The notes under the pieces are model-generated. The model was not told the DNA's origin and searched no databases. It saw only the letters and a program-made list of their open reading frames with translations. A DNA stretch of 43,605 nucleotides, taken from assembly GCA_035697245.1 (NCBI GenBank), contig DASSDH010000013.1:1-43605 (forward strand). The letters are read 5' to 3'. This document shows positions 26,638 to 35,044 of the stretch, one piece after another. The stretch's first letter is position 1. Each line of letters starts with the position of its first letter. The translations under genes and the position numbers were made by a program. The stretch comes from JACVRX01 sp035697245 (lineage in GTDB: Bacteria > Actinomycetota > Actinomycetes > Jiangellales > Jiangellaceae).

Positions 26638-28035
26638 GTGGCCCGGCCTCTGGTACCGCCTGGGCCGCTTGCCGACGCCGGACGCCGGGCGGCGGAGCAC
26701 CGGGCATGGTACTTCTACGATTGGGCGAACTCAGGCTTCGTCACTACCACGGGCGCGGTCCTGTTCGGTCCGTATCTGACCGCGATCGCCGAGACGGCCG
26801 CCTGCGGGCAGCCAGGAACACCGGAGGAACCGTGTCGCGGCACGCTCGACGTGCTCGGGATTCCGGTTGCTGCCGGCTCGGTCGCGCCGTACGCGGTCAC
26901 CTTTGCCACGCTCTTGTCGGCAGGGCTGCTACCGATCGTCGGAGCTATCGCCGATCGCACGTCTCGCAAGCGGCACATGTTGGCCGGGTTCGCCTGGGCC
27001 GGTGCTGCGAGCGCAGCGTCGATGTTTCTCGTCGCCGGCTCGAACTGGGTTCTCGGCATAGTGCTGATGTTCGCCGCTTCGCTGTTCCTCGGCGCATCCC
27101 TGGTCGTCAACGACGCGATCTTGTGCGAGATCGCCGCCGAATCCGAGCGGGACCAGGTGTCCAGCAGAGGCTGGGCCCTCGGCTACCTCGGCGGCGGGCT
27201 GTTGCTCGCGGCCAACCTGGTCCTGGTCACCGTATTGCCGTTCGGACTGTCCAGAGCCGACGCCGTGCGGGTCAGTCTGCTCGCTGCCGGCATCTGGTGG
27301 GGGTTGTGGACGCTGGTGCCCTTCCGGGGCTTGCGGGACCGGCCGCCTGTCGCCGCCGTGGTGACCGGGCCGCAGCAAAGACTGCTCGGCGCCGCGTTCG
27401 GGCAGCTCCGCCAGACGCTCAGGCATGCGCGGTCGTATCCCCAGACCCTGCTCTTCCTCATCGCCTACTTGTTCTACAACGACGGCATCCAGACGGTGAT
27501 CTACGCCGCGTCGATCTACGGAAGCCGCCAGCTGGGCCTCGCTGAAAGCACCCTCATCGCCGCGATCTTGTTGGTGCAGTTCGTCGCCTTCGCAGGTGCG
27601 CTGCTGCTCGGCCGAGTGGCCGGCCGCGCCGGGAGCAAGCGAACCATCCTGGCCGCGTTGATCCTGTGGACCCTGGTGGTCAGCGCCGCGTTCTTCCTGC
27701 CGGTGCGACAGGTGGTGCCGTTCCTGGTCCTCGCGTGCGCCATCGGCATCGTGCTCGGCGGCAGCCAGGCGCTGTCCCGTTCGCTGTTCAGCCTGCTCAT
27801 CCCACGTGGCAAGGAGGGCGAGTACTTCAGCCTCTACCAGGCCGCAGAACGGGGCACGAGCTGGTTCGGCACCCTGGCGTTCGGTCTGGTATTCCAGCTC
27901 ACGGGTTCCTACCGCAACGCGATCCTCGTGCTCATCATGTTCTTCGTCGTGGGCTTCGTCCTGTTGTCCCGGGTGGACGTGCAGCGCGGGATCGAGAAGG
28001 CCGGCAACGAGGTTCCGGCCGTGCTGAGGACGTGA
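26638..28035 (+). CDS. UMF1 family MFS transporter
   Basis: 465 residues from the GTG at 26638 with an AGGAG site 6 bases upstream. The signature AWYFYDWANSGFVTTTGAVL near the N-terminus, the external Cys-containing loop, and SRGWALGYLGGGLLLAANLV are diagnostic of the UMF1 family (Atg22-like). About 12 hydrophobic helices are present. GGSQALSRSLFSLLIPRGKE is the second-half UMF1 motif. In fungi Atg22 exports vacuolar amino acids; the bacterial substrates are unknown. It may share a promoter region with def. Confidence 0.92.
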   Translation: MARPLVPPGPLADAGRRAAEHRAWYFYDWANSGFVTTTGAVLFGPYLTAIAETAACGQPGTPEEPCRGTLDVLGIPVAAGSVAPYAVTFATLLSAGLLPIVGAIADRTSRKRHMLAGFAWAGAASAASMFLVAGSNWVLGIVLMFAASLFLGASLVVNDAILCEIAAESERDQVSSRGWALGYLGGGLLLAANLVLVTVLPFGLSRADAVRVSLLAAGIWWGLWTLVPFRGLRDRPPVAAVVTGPQQRLLGAAFGQLRQTLRHARSYPQTLLFLIAYLFYNDGIQTVIYAASIYGSRQLGLAESTLIAAILLVQFVAFAGALLLGRVAGRAGSKRTILAALILWTLVVSAAFFLPVRQVVPFLVLACAIGIVLGGSQALSRSLFSLLIPRGKEGEYFSLYQAAERGTSWFGTLAFGLVFQLTGSYRNAILVLIMFFVVGFVLLSRVDVQRGIEKAGNEVPAVLRT

Positions 28036-28077
28036 GCGACGTCACGTCGACGGTCACCTGCGCGGAGCACGAAGCAC

Positions 28078-28103
28078 GGAACAACCGCGCCGCCTCCGAC
28101 GTT
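28078..28103 (+). promoter_or_regulatory. SigR/SigH-type promoter upstream of rbpA
   Basis: GGAAC (28078-28082) is followed after exactly 18 bases by GTT (28101-28103). SigR-type promoters have GGAAT, 18 bases, GTT. It lies about 97 bases before the rbpA start. In Streptomyces coelicolor rbpA is part of the SigR thiol-stress regulon, so the match is meaningful. Confidence 0.6.
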
Positions 28104-28199
28104 ATGGGGGTGACGTTCCGGCCATCGTCAGACCGGCGGTGCCAGGACTCGAGACCGATCGACCGTACCCGGGGACGACATCCCAGAAGGGTTGACATC

Positions 28200-28589
28200 A
28201 TGGCTGAGCGTTCCACCCTTCGGGGCTCCCGCCTGGGCGCGACCAGCTACGAGGACGAGCGCGGCGTCGAGTTCGCCGACCGCCAAGCGGTCATCTACGA
28301 CTGTGCGCACGGGCACCGCTTCGAGATGACGTTCTCGGTCGAGGCAGAGGTGCCGGCGCTGTGGGACTGCCCCCGTTGCGGGGCCCAAGCACTCCGGGTC
28401 GAGACCGATCGTCCAGCCGAGAAGCCCCTCAAGCCGCCGCGTACCCACTGGGACATGCTGCTGGAGCGGCGGTCGGTCGAAGATCTCGAGATCCTGCTCG
28501 ACGAGCGACTCGAGCTTCTTCGCGCCGGTCTGCTTCCCGGCGGGGCACATCTGGCCACCGGTGCACGCGGGCGGAAGAAGACCGCCTGA
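28200..28589 (+). CDS. rbpA: RNA polymerase-binding protein RbpA
   Basis: 129 residues from the ATG at 28200; AGAAGG lies upstream. MAERSTLRGSRLGATSYEDE is the RbpA N-terminal tail, DCAHGHRFEMTFSVEAEVPA with WDCPRCG is the core domain, and TDRPAEKPLKPPRTHWDMLL with RRSVEDLEILLDERLELLRA is the basic linker and sigma-interaction domain. RbpA is an actinobacteria-specific activator that stabilises the holoenzyme with the principal sigma factor and promotes open-complex formation. The frame is open upstream into the transporter gene as a shadow only. Linkage to fxsA and ppm1 is conserved in actinobacteria. Confidence 0.96.
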   Translation: MAERSTLRGSRLGATSYEDERGVEFADRQAVIYDCAHGHRFEMTFSVEAEVPALWDCPRCGAQALRVETDRPAEKPLKPPRTHWDMLLERRSVEDLEILLDERLELLRAGLLPGGAHLATGARGRKKTA

Positions 28590-28622
28590 GGCCTGGCCGG
28601 AGCCACCTGGCGGTCAGGCCAG
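28581..28622. terminator. Hairpin between convergent rbpA and fxsA
   Basis: Two nested or alternative stems occur: ACCGCC (28581) with GGCGGT (28609), and GGCCTG (28590) with CAGGCC (28615). They span the 45-base gap between the two convergent stop codons, so they probably end transcription from both sides. There is no T-run. Confidence 0.5.
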
Positions 28623-28634
28623 CATGTGTCCGTG

Positions 28635-29114
28635 TCAGTGCGCCGGATCGTCCCTGGAGTCGAGAACCTCACCTCGGATGATCGGGCCTTCTGTCGGTTT
28701 GGGCACCGGCCCGGTGAGTGGACCGCCGGTGACTTCGCCAGCCCGACTGACCAGGCCAGCTCCCAGTCCGGCCAGCAACCACCGCGCGATCGGCCGGCTC
28801 GCCGGGGTCACCATGATCAGACCGGCGACGTCGGTGAGGATGCCGGGCAGAATCAGCAGGAGTGCGCCCACGGCGACAAACCCCCGGTCGGGAACCGACG
28901 GCTCCGGCGCCCGCCGCTCGCGCATGGCAACCCGCATGGTTTCGACAGCCCGCATCCCCTCTCGGCGGATCAATACGACACCGACCGCCGCGGTCGCCAG
29001 TATCCAGAGGAACAGTGCCCCTCCACCCAACCACTGGCCGACCAGCACGAAAAGGGCGACCTCGACCGCCGCGTACAGCACAAATGCCAGGCGCACCGCA
29101 ACGGCCAGTCTCAT
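28635..29114 (-). CDS. fxsA: FxsA family membrane protein
   Basis: 159 residues, with four hydrophobic helices, e.g. FVLYAAVEVALFVLVGQWLG and FLWILATAAVGVVLI. The diagnostic motif LILPGILTDVAGLIMVTPAS follows VAVGALL. FxsA (suppressor of F exclusion of T7) is a membrane protein of unknown biochemical role. In mycobacteria fxsA sits beside ppm1 and rbpA as here. Its ATG overlaps the ppm1 stop by 4 bases. Confidence 0.93.
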   Translation of the reverse strand: MRLAVAVRLAFVLYAAVEVALFVLVGQWLGGGALFLWILATAAVGVVLIRREGMRAVETMRVAMRERRAPEPSVPDRGFVAVGALLLILPGILTDVAGLIMVTPASRPIARWLLAGLGAGLVSRAGEVTGGPLTGPVPKPTEGPIIRGEVLDSRDDPAH

Positions 29115-29863
29115 CGTGAGGACCTCAGCTCACGCAGTTGGCCTACGCGATACGCAACCCCCCACCGGGTGACCTGCCACAGGGCCTCCCGCACGATGGC
29201 CCCGCTCATTTTCGACGCGCCCTCGGTCCGCTCGACGAAGGTGATGGGCACCTCGGCCACTCGCAGGCCAGAGCGGACTGCTCGCCAAGCGAGATCCACC
29301 TGAAAGCAGTACCCAGCCGATGCGACGGTGGCCAACTCGAGCCGGCGCAGTGCGCTGGCGCGATAGGCCCGATATCCGCCGGTGGTGTCGCGGAGCGGCA
29401 CACCGAGCGCAATCCGGGAGTAGCGGTTCCCGCCCCTCGACAACAGCTTCCGGCGCCACGGCCAGTCGACGACCCGTCCGCCGGCCACGTACCGGGAACC
29501 GAGCACCACGTCCGCATCGCGCAACGCTGCCAGCAGGTTCGGCAGTTCCTCGGGCTGGTGCGACCCGTCGGCATCCATCTCCACGAGCGTGTCGAAGTCA
29601 CGCTCGAGCCCCCATCGGAACCCAGCGACATAAGCCTTGCCGAGGCCTTCCTTGCGGGCCCGATGCAGGGTGTGGACGTGGGAGTCCAGTTGGGCCAGGC
29701 TGTCAGCGATCTCGCCTGTTCCGTCGGGCGAGGAGTCGTCCACGATCAGCACGTCGGCTACTGGGACGGCTGCTCGCACCCGCTCGACGACCTTCCGGAC
29801 AGTGGCCGCCTCGTTGTAGGTGGGCATGACGACCAGCAGCCTTCCTGAAGTGTCGTCGACCAT
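29111..29863 (-). CDS. ppm1: Polyprenol monophosphomannose synthase
   Basis: 250 residues from the ATG at 29863, which overlaps the lnt stop (ATGA). GT2 motifs are clear: VVMPTYNEAATV, VLIVDDSSPDGTGEIAD, EMDADGSHQPEEL (catalytic Asp), GSRYVAGGRVVDWPW and TGGYRAYRASAL. It transfers mannose from GDP-mannose to polyprenol phosphate. That supplies lipid-linked mannose for lipoglycans and protein O-mannosylation. In Mycobacterium tuberculosis this domain is fused to Lnt (Ppm1); here the two are separate coupled genes. Confidence 0.94.
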   Translation of the reverse strand: MVDDTSGRLLVVMPTYNEAATVRKVVERVRAAVPVADVLIVDDSSPDGTGEIADSLAQLDSHVHTLHRARKEGLGKAYVAGFRWGLERDFDTLVEMDADGSHQPEELPNLLAALRDADVVLGSRYVAGGRVVDWPWRRKLLSRGGNRYSRIALGVPLRDTTGGYRAYRASALRRLELATVASAGYCFQVDLAWRAVRSGLRVAEVPITFVERTEGASKMSGAIVREALWQVTRWGVAYRVGQLRELRSSR

Positions 29864-31440
29864 CACGGCGCCGCCACGGTCTCGGTAGACAGCTGACTGG
29901 CTCCCTTTGCGACCGGCGAACGGCGGCGGGGCGGCGCTACGGCCGCAATGATCGCAGTCAACGTCGCGACAACCAGGATCCACTCAGGCCACTCGCCGAT
30001 AGACGTCGCCACCGTGTGCTGCGTCGCGACGGGAACGTCGGCCACCAGGACGTCCTGGGTGTCGAGCTCGGCGCGGTCGACGACGGCTCCGTCGGGCTCG
30101 ACGATCGCACTGACGCCGGCGAGGGCCGAGACCAGCACCGTCCGCCCGTGTTCCACCGCCCGGAACCGGGACATCGCGAGCTGTTGCTCGGTCATAGGCG
30201 CGAAGCCGAATGTCGCGTTGTTGGTCTGGACGGCCACTATCTCGCCGCCGCCGCGAACGACGTCGCGTACCAGGTTGTCGAAGGCGACCTCGAAGCAGAT
30301 GACCACTCCGACCTGGGTGGCTCCCATCGGCAGGACGCCGACCGCCTGCCCGGCAACGAAGTCTCGTGGCTGCTCGTCGACCTCCGCGGTGATGAGCCGG
30401 GCAAGCCGGCGGAAGGGGATGTACTCACCGAACGGCATGGGGTGTCGCTTGACATACGCCGCGTCCGGTCCGTCGTCGGGCAACCACACGATCGAGGTGT
30501 TCTGGACATTCACCTCGTCAGCGGTCGGCACGAGCGCACCAACGAGAGTGGGCGCGTCCACAGCGTCAACGGCGGCGGAGATGTCAGCGCTGGTCCGCGC
30601 GTCGGCATACGGGTTGATGTCCGAGGAGTTTTCCGGCCAGACGATGAGGTCCGGCTGCTCGACTGAACCCGCCTGCACCTGCTCGGCCAGTCGGTTGGTC
30701 ACACCGGCGTTGTTCCGGGTGATCACCCTGCGCTGGTCGTTGTAGTCGAAGTTGAGTTCTGGCACGTTGCCCTGGACCACAGCGACGGTCGTTGTCGTGT
30801 CGCTGGTCGCAGCGGCCGGGACCACAGTGCCGACCACGACGACGAGAGCCATGGCACCGAGCACGACAAGCCGTTGCCCGATCGCCCGACCGGGCAGCAC
30901 GGCCCAGGCCAGCAGCCCGCCGGCGAGGGCGGCGGCGAAGGTGACCAGCGGGGCACCGCCAAGAGCGGCCAATCCGAGCAGTGGCCCCTCGACCTGGGAG
31001 AAGGCGAGCTTTCCCCAGGTGAATCCGCCGTAGGGCACCCGTCCGCGCAGCGCTTCCTCGGCCACCCAGGCGGCGGCGGTCCAGACCGGCCAGCCGGGCA
31101 GCCGCTGGACAAGCGTCAGGACGACTCCGAGTGGGAGGAAGAACAGCGCCTGAAGGAGGGCAAGCAGCAGCCAGGGCACCGGGCCGACCTCCGTGCCGGT
31201 CCATGGCAGGAACGGTACGAAGAAGCCCAACCCGACCAGGAGTCCGAGCAGCGCGGATCGACGGACCGGCTGGTCACGGACAAGCAGCGCGAAGGCAGCA
31301 GGAACGATGACCGCGACAAACCAGAGATCGTAGGGCGGAAAGGCGAGGACGAGCACCGCCCCGGTTGCCACAGCCGCGGCGGCCCGAGCAAGAGGCGTCA
31401 CTGGCAGCGGACTCTCCAGACACGGGTGCGGAAACGCCAA
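29863..31440 (-). CDS. lnt: Apolipoprotein N-acyltransferase
   Basis: 525 residues. About six N-terminal hydrophobic helices precede a periplasmic nitrilase domain. Catalytic positions are visible: LIVWPENSSDINPY (Glu), AYVKRHPMPFGEYIPFRR (Lys), and VVICFEVAFDNLVRDV (Cys). AVQTNNATFGFAPMTEQQLA is the conserved closing motif. A last helix lies near the C-terminus. Lnt transfers the third acyl chain to lipoproteins. It precedes ppm1 with a 1-base overlap of stop and start codons. An internal GTG at 31401 is an alternative start. Confidence 0.94.
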   Translation of the reverse strand: MAFPHPCLESPLPVTPLARAAAAVATGAVLVLAFPPYDLWFVAVIVPAAFALLVRDQPVRRSALLGLLVGLGFFVPFLPWTGTEVGPVPWLLLALLQALFFLPLGVVLTLVQRLPGWPVWTAAAWVAEEALRGRVPYGGFTWGKLAFSQVEGPLLGLAALGGAPLVTFAAALAGGLLAWAVLPGRAIGQRLVVLGAMALVVVVGTVVPAAATSDTTTTVAVVQGNVPELNFDYNDQRRVITRNNAGVTNRLAEQVQAGSVEQPDLIVWPENSSDINPYADARTSADISAAVDAVDAPTLVGALVPTADEVNVQNTSIVWLPDDGPDAAYVKRHPMPFGEYIPFRRLARLITAEVDEQPRDFVAGQAVGVLPMGATQVGVVICFEVAFDNLVRDVVRGGGEIVAVQTNNATFGFAPMTEQQLAMSRFRAVEHGRTVLVSALAGVSAIVEPDGAVVDRAELDTQDVLVADVPVATQHTVATSIGEWPEWILVVATLTAIIAAVAPPRRRSPVAKGASQLSTETVAAP

Positions 31441-31553
31441 ACGGAACGGCGTCGTCCTTGTGACCGTACAACGTGCTGAGCGCCGTGGCCGTGCCCGGGG
31501 ACCGGGCTGCCCGAGTTCTCCGAACCGGTGCGGACACGGCCACGCCCTGCAGG

Positions 31554-31745
31554 TCAGCCGAATGCCGCCGAAGCTGAGTTCGACAGGGTTTCAGTTGTTG
31601 ACCCGGAGCGGAGTGTCGGGCAACTTCCATCCAGGGCATCGCGGAGTGGCAGGTGTTCACCGACGAACAGCGCGCGCACGGCGTGCCGCGAGAACATCAA
31701 GAATGCGAGCGTGCAAAGCGCGACGAGCAATACCAGCACCATCAT
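31554..31745 (-). CDS. Small single-pass membrane protein, hypothetical
   Basis: 63 residues from ATG 31745, with a strongly hydrophobic N-terminus (MMVLVLLVALCTLAFLMFSR) and a polar Ser/Thr-rich tail. The best ribosome binding site, GGAGG (31773-31769), is 23 bases before this ATG. It would instead fit an in-frame ATC at 31763 that would add ISLGGW. Either the start codon is unusual or it has mutated. The gap between lnt and the amidohydrolase (31441-31852) holds nothing else I can support. Confidence 0.45.
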   Translation of the reverse strand: MMVLVLLVALCTLAFLMFSRHAVRALFVGEHLPLRDALDGSCPTLRSGSTTETLSNSASAAFG

Positions 31746-31807
31746 CCAGCCACCCAGGCTGATGTCGGCCTCCTTTCCTCCCTTGTCCTGAGGCAGTACC
31801 CCGGTTC

Positions 31808-31823
31808 CGGTTCGGCTGAACCG
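31808..31823 (-). terminator. Hairpin after the amidohydrolase gene
   Basis: CGGTTC-GGCT-GAACCG on the plus strand, a perfect 6-bp stem with a 4-base loop, lies 30 bases after the minus-strand stop at 31853. It is a plausible terminator without a T-run. Confidence 0.45.
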
Positions 31824-31852
31824 TCAGGCCCGCTCCCCGGGGGCGGCCGAGT

Positions 31853-33460
31853 TCAGGAATCGCGCTCGAATACCGTCCGCCCACGAACCACCGTCTGCAG
31901 GCAGACGGGCAATGCGGCGTCCGCGCTGAGTTCAGGAAGCCCCGGCACACCGGAGCGTGGGTCGGTGGACCACGCGGCCACCCGCTCGTCCGGCGCCGTG
32001 ACCACGAGCTCCCCGGGCACATCCCAGACCGCGTAGGTCGCCATCATGCTCGGGGCCAGGGCTCCAGCATCGTCGACACGTGCAGCCCGCCACCCGCCAC
32101 GGGTCCCGGCGGCGAAGGCTCCTCGCACACTGAGGCTGTGCTCTGGGGTGCGGTGGTAGGCCGCCGCACGGACCATCTCCCAGCCCCCCAACGGCGTGAC
32201 CGGCGAGTCCGAGCCCAACGCCAGGACCACACCAGCCCTGGCCATAGCTGCGAACGGGTTCATGGTCCTCGCCCGCTCGGCACCCAGGCGGGCCGCGTAC
32301 ATCCCGTCTTCCCCGCCCCAATACTCGTCGAAGCGCGGCTGCACGCACGCCACGACACCAAGCCGTGCCATTTCGCCGACCAGCTCCGGCGTGATCATCT
32401 CGACGTGCTCCAGGCGATGCCTGGCCGCGATCACCGCGTCTCGCCCGCAGCGCTCGGCTGCCCGCGTCAGCGCGGCCACGGCCAGACCGACAGCCTCGTC
32501 ACCGATGCAGTGGAAGCCGGCCTGGAGTCCGGCCTGCGTGCACGCGACGATGTGCTCGGTCGACTGGTCGAGGTCGACGTACAGATATCCCCGTTCGCCG
32601 GGCGCGTCGGCATAAGGCGTCGAGAGCCGCGCCGTACGTGAACCGAGACTGCCGTCGATGTTGAGATCGCCAGCAGCCCCGACGCAATCCAGCTCGCCCG
32701 CGAGCGCCACCCCGGCTCCCATCGCTCCCCAGTAGCCGACGACGGCCGGCCCATCCGACGTGTGGCCAAGCGCGAGCACATCGCGCAGGTCGTCGGACCC
32801 GGCGATATGCGGGGCGGCGATCTCGTGAACCGCTCCGATTCCCAATTCCGCCGCCCGGCGCAGGGTTGCCTGGTGAAGCGCCCGGCGCCGATCGGGTGTG
32901 ATGGTGTCCCGAGTGGCGCGCCGGGCGAGATGATTCGCTTCTCGTCGTACCAGCCCGTCGGTGTAACCGGGTGCCTCGACGATCGTCGGCACGGCGGCGA
33001 CCAGACCGGTGGACACGACGGCCGAATGCATGTCCACTCTGGCGAGATAGGCCACGACAGGGCCAGCCGCGCGGTCAAGTTCGGCCATGGTCGGCGGGCG
33101 CGCTTCGGGCCAGCCGCGTTCGTCCCACCCGTGGCCGAAAATCGGCTCACCGGGTTTGGACCGAGCGCGCTTTGCCACCCGGCCGAGGCACTCGACCACT
33201 GACGTGCATCCGGTCAGGTCGACGCTTTCGTCGGCCAGACCGGACTCGAGCACATGCACATGGGCATCGACGAACGCCGGTGTCACCAACGCGCCGCCGA
33301 GGGCGACCACCCGGTCGGCTGAGTCCATGTGGGTGAGTGCCGCACCTTCACCACCCACCCAGACGACTCGGTCGCCCACGACAAGCATCGCGGTGGCGAA
33401 CGGATCCGTCGGGCTGTAGACGACTCCGTCGTGCAACAGCACGGACTCGGGCATCGCCAC
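31853..33460 (-). CDS. Amidohydrolase family 3 (YtcJ-like) protein
   Basis: 535 residues. The metal-binding start of the barrel is TPAFVDAHVHVLESGLADES (HxH). The later histidines appear in AARHRLEHVEMITPELV and GFHCIGDEAV, and the final Asp is in VVLALGSDSPVTPLGGWEMV. The layout matches the YtcJ-type amidohydrolases, binuclear-metal hydrolases of amide or cyclic substrates. The second ATG (33454) is an equally good start. It is divergent from the lysine operon; no functional link is evident. Confidence 0.88.
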   Translation of the reverse strand: MAMPESVLLHDGVVYSPTDPFATAMLVVGDRVVWVGGEGAALTHMDSADRVVALGGALVTPAFVDAHVHVLESGLADESVDLTGCTSVVECLGRVAKRARSKPGEPIFGHGWDERGWPEARPPTMAELDRAAGPVVAYLARVDMHSAVVSTGLVAAVPTIVEAPGYTDGLVRREANHLARRATRDTITPDRRRALHQATLRRAAELGIGAVHEIAAPHIAGSDDLRDVLALGHTSDGPAVVGYWGAMGAGVALAGELDCVGAAGDLNIDGSLGSRTARLSTPYADAPGERGYLYVDLDQSTEHIVACTQAGLQAGFHCIGDEAVGLAVAALTRAAERCGRDAVIAARHRLEHVEMITPELVGEMARLGVVACVQPRFDEYWGGEDGMYAARLGAERARTMNPFAAMARAGVVLALGSDSPVTPLGGWEMVRAAAYHRTPEHSLSVRGAFAAGTRGGWRAARVDDAGALAPSMMATYAVWDVPGELVVTAPDERVAAWSTDPRSGVPGLPELSADAALPVCLQTVVRGRTVFERDS

Positions 33461-33585
33461 AGTCTTGCGGGTCCGGAGCCACGACTGTTCTCACCCGAGT
33501 CGAAACGGCGGGCGCGTAGAGGGGCTTTGTCAGCACCGCAGGCAGACTTGCCGTCATCGTCGGAGCACCGCGGAAGAGTTCCGGC

Positions 33586-33619
33586 CAGGTAAGCTCGATG
33601 CCGGAAAAGCTCCTACCTG
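33586..33619. promoter_or_regulatory. Inverted repeat in the lat leader region
   Basis: CAGGTA-AGC and GCT-CC-TACCTG lie 49 bases before the lat start in the 207-base divergent region. It could be an operator (for example for the Lrp at 40367) or an mRNA hairpin. The rest of the region shows no gene. Confidence 0.3.
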
Positions 33620-33667
33620 TGCCCCGGGCTTCGCCTGTGGGACCCGACGACACGGAGAGGCGGCGAC

Positions 33668-35044
33668 ATGCCCTCGATCACAGCTGACCGCACGCGCAAG
33701 GGAACCGCCTCGGCGCCCACCCCGGTAACCCCGGCCGACGTCCACAATGTGCTGGCCCGGCACCTGCTCACCGACGGCTTCAAACTCGTCCTCGATACCT
33801 GGGCCAGCCAGGGCTCCACCATCGTCGATGCGCGCGATGGGCAGCGGTACCTGGACATGTACACGTTTTTCGCCTCCGCACCGCTCGGCTGCAACCACCC
33901 GGGAATCGTCGACGACCCGGACTTCATGGCACTCCTCGCCGACGTCTCGGCGAACAAACCCGCGAACTCCGACATCTACAGCACCCACCTGGCCGAGTTC
34001 GTCGAGACATTCTCTCGGGTTCTTGGCGATCCGCGGCTTCCGCACATGTTCTTCGTCGAGGGCGGCGCCATGGCGGTCGAGAATGCCTTGAAGGTCGCCT
34101 TCGACTGGAAGAGCCGGCACAACGAGGCTCACGGCCGCTCCCCCGACCTGGGCACCAGAGTTCTCCACCTGACCCGGGCGTTCCACGGCCGCAGTGGATA
34201 CACGATGTCGCTCACCAACACCGAGCCAGTGAAGACCGACCGCTACCCGAAGTTCGACTGGCCGCGGATCGACGTCCCGGCGATCCACTTCCCGATCGAC
34301 GTCGACCAGATGCAGACCGCTGAGGAGCACGCGCTGGATCAGGCCCGAGAGGCGTTCGCCCGCTACCCGCACGACATAGCCGCATTCATCGCCGAGCCGA
34401 TCCAAGGTGAGGGCGGCGACAATCACATGCGGGCGGAGTTCCTGCAGGCGATGCAGGATCTGGTACACCAGAACGACGCTCTGCTAATCCTGGACGAGGT
34501 GCAGACCGGCGCCGGCACCACCGGAACGGCGTGGGCGTATCAGCAGCTCGGGCTCTCCCCCGACATCGTGGCGTTCTCCAAGAAGGTGCAGCTCGGCGGC
34601 ATCATGGCCGGCGGCCGGGTCGACGAGGTCGCCGACAACGTCTTCGCCGTCTCCGGGCGGATCAACTCGACGTGGGGCGGCGGGCTCACCGACATGGTTC
34701 GGTCGAGGCGCATCCTGGAGATCGTGGAGCGCGAGGGGCTGATCGAGGCGGCCGGGCCGAAGGGCGAGGCGCTACTCGCGGCCCTCGGCAAGGTCGAGGC
34801 TGCCCATCCAGCATTGCTGAGCAACGTACGCGGCCGCGGGCTGCTCGTTGCCGTCGACGTGCCCGACAGCGAGACCCGGAACGTGGTTCTCCGGCGGCTG
34901 CGGGAAGACGAGCATGTGCTCACCCTCGGCAGCGGTGAGCGGTCGGTTCGATTCCGGCCGGCCCTGTCTGTCACCGTCGACGAGCTCGAGCAGGCGGCCG
35001 CTGCCCTGGGCCGGGTGCTCGACGGTGTGGAGGCCGGCCGATGA
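33668..35044 (+). CDS. lat: L-lysine 6-aminotransferase
   Basis: 458 residues with a GGAGAGG region upstream. It is a class III aminotransferase. VEGGAMAVENALKVAFDWKS and HLTRAFHGRSGYTMSLTNTE are typical of lysine 6-aminotransferases. ILDEVQTGAGTTGTAWAYQQ contains the PLP-ring Asp276. The Schiff-base lysine is in AFSKKVQLGG (Lys305 or 306). It moves the epsilon-amino group of lysine to 2-oxoglutarate, giving 2-aminoadipate 6-semialdehyde (cyclising to piperideine-6-carboxylate). It is first in a four-gene operon; the next gene overlaps by 4 bases and encodes the dehydrogenase for that product. Confidence 0.95.
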   Translation: MPSITADRTRKGTASAPTPVTPADVHNVLARHLLTDGFKLVLDTWASQGSTIVDARDGQRYLDMYTFFASAPLGCNHPGIVDDPDFMALLADVSANKPANSDIYSTHLAEFVETFSRVLGDPRLPHMFFVEGGAMAVENALKVAFDWKSRHNEAHGRSPDLGTRVLHLTRAFHGRSGYTMSLTNTEPVKTDRYPKFDWPRIDVPAIHFPIDVDQMQTAEEHALDQAREAFARYPHDIAAFIAEPIQGEGGDNHMRAEFLQAMQDLVHQNDALLILDEVQTGAGTTGTAWAYQQLGLSPDIVAFSKKVQLGGIMAGGRVDEVADNVFAVSGRINSTWGGGLTDMVRSRRILEIVEREGLIEAAGPKGEALLAALGKVEAAHPALLSNVRGRGLLVAVDVPDSETRNVVLRRLREDEHVLTLGSGERSVRFRPALSVTVDELEQAAAALGRVLDGVEAGR

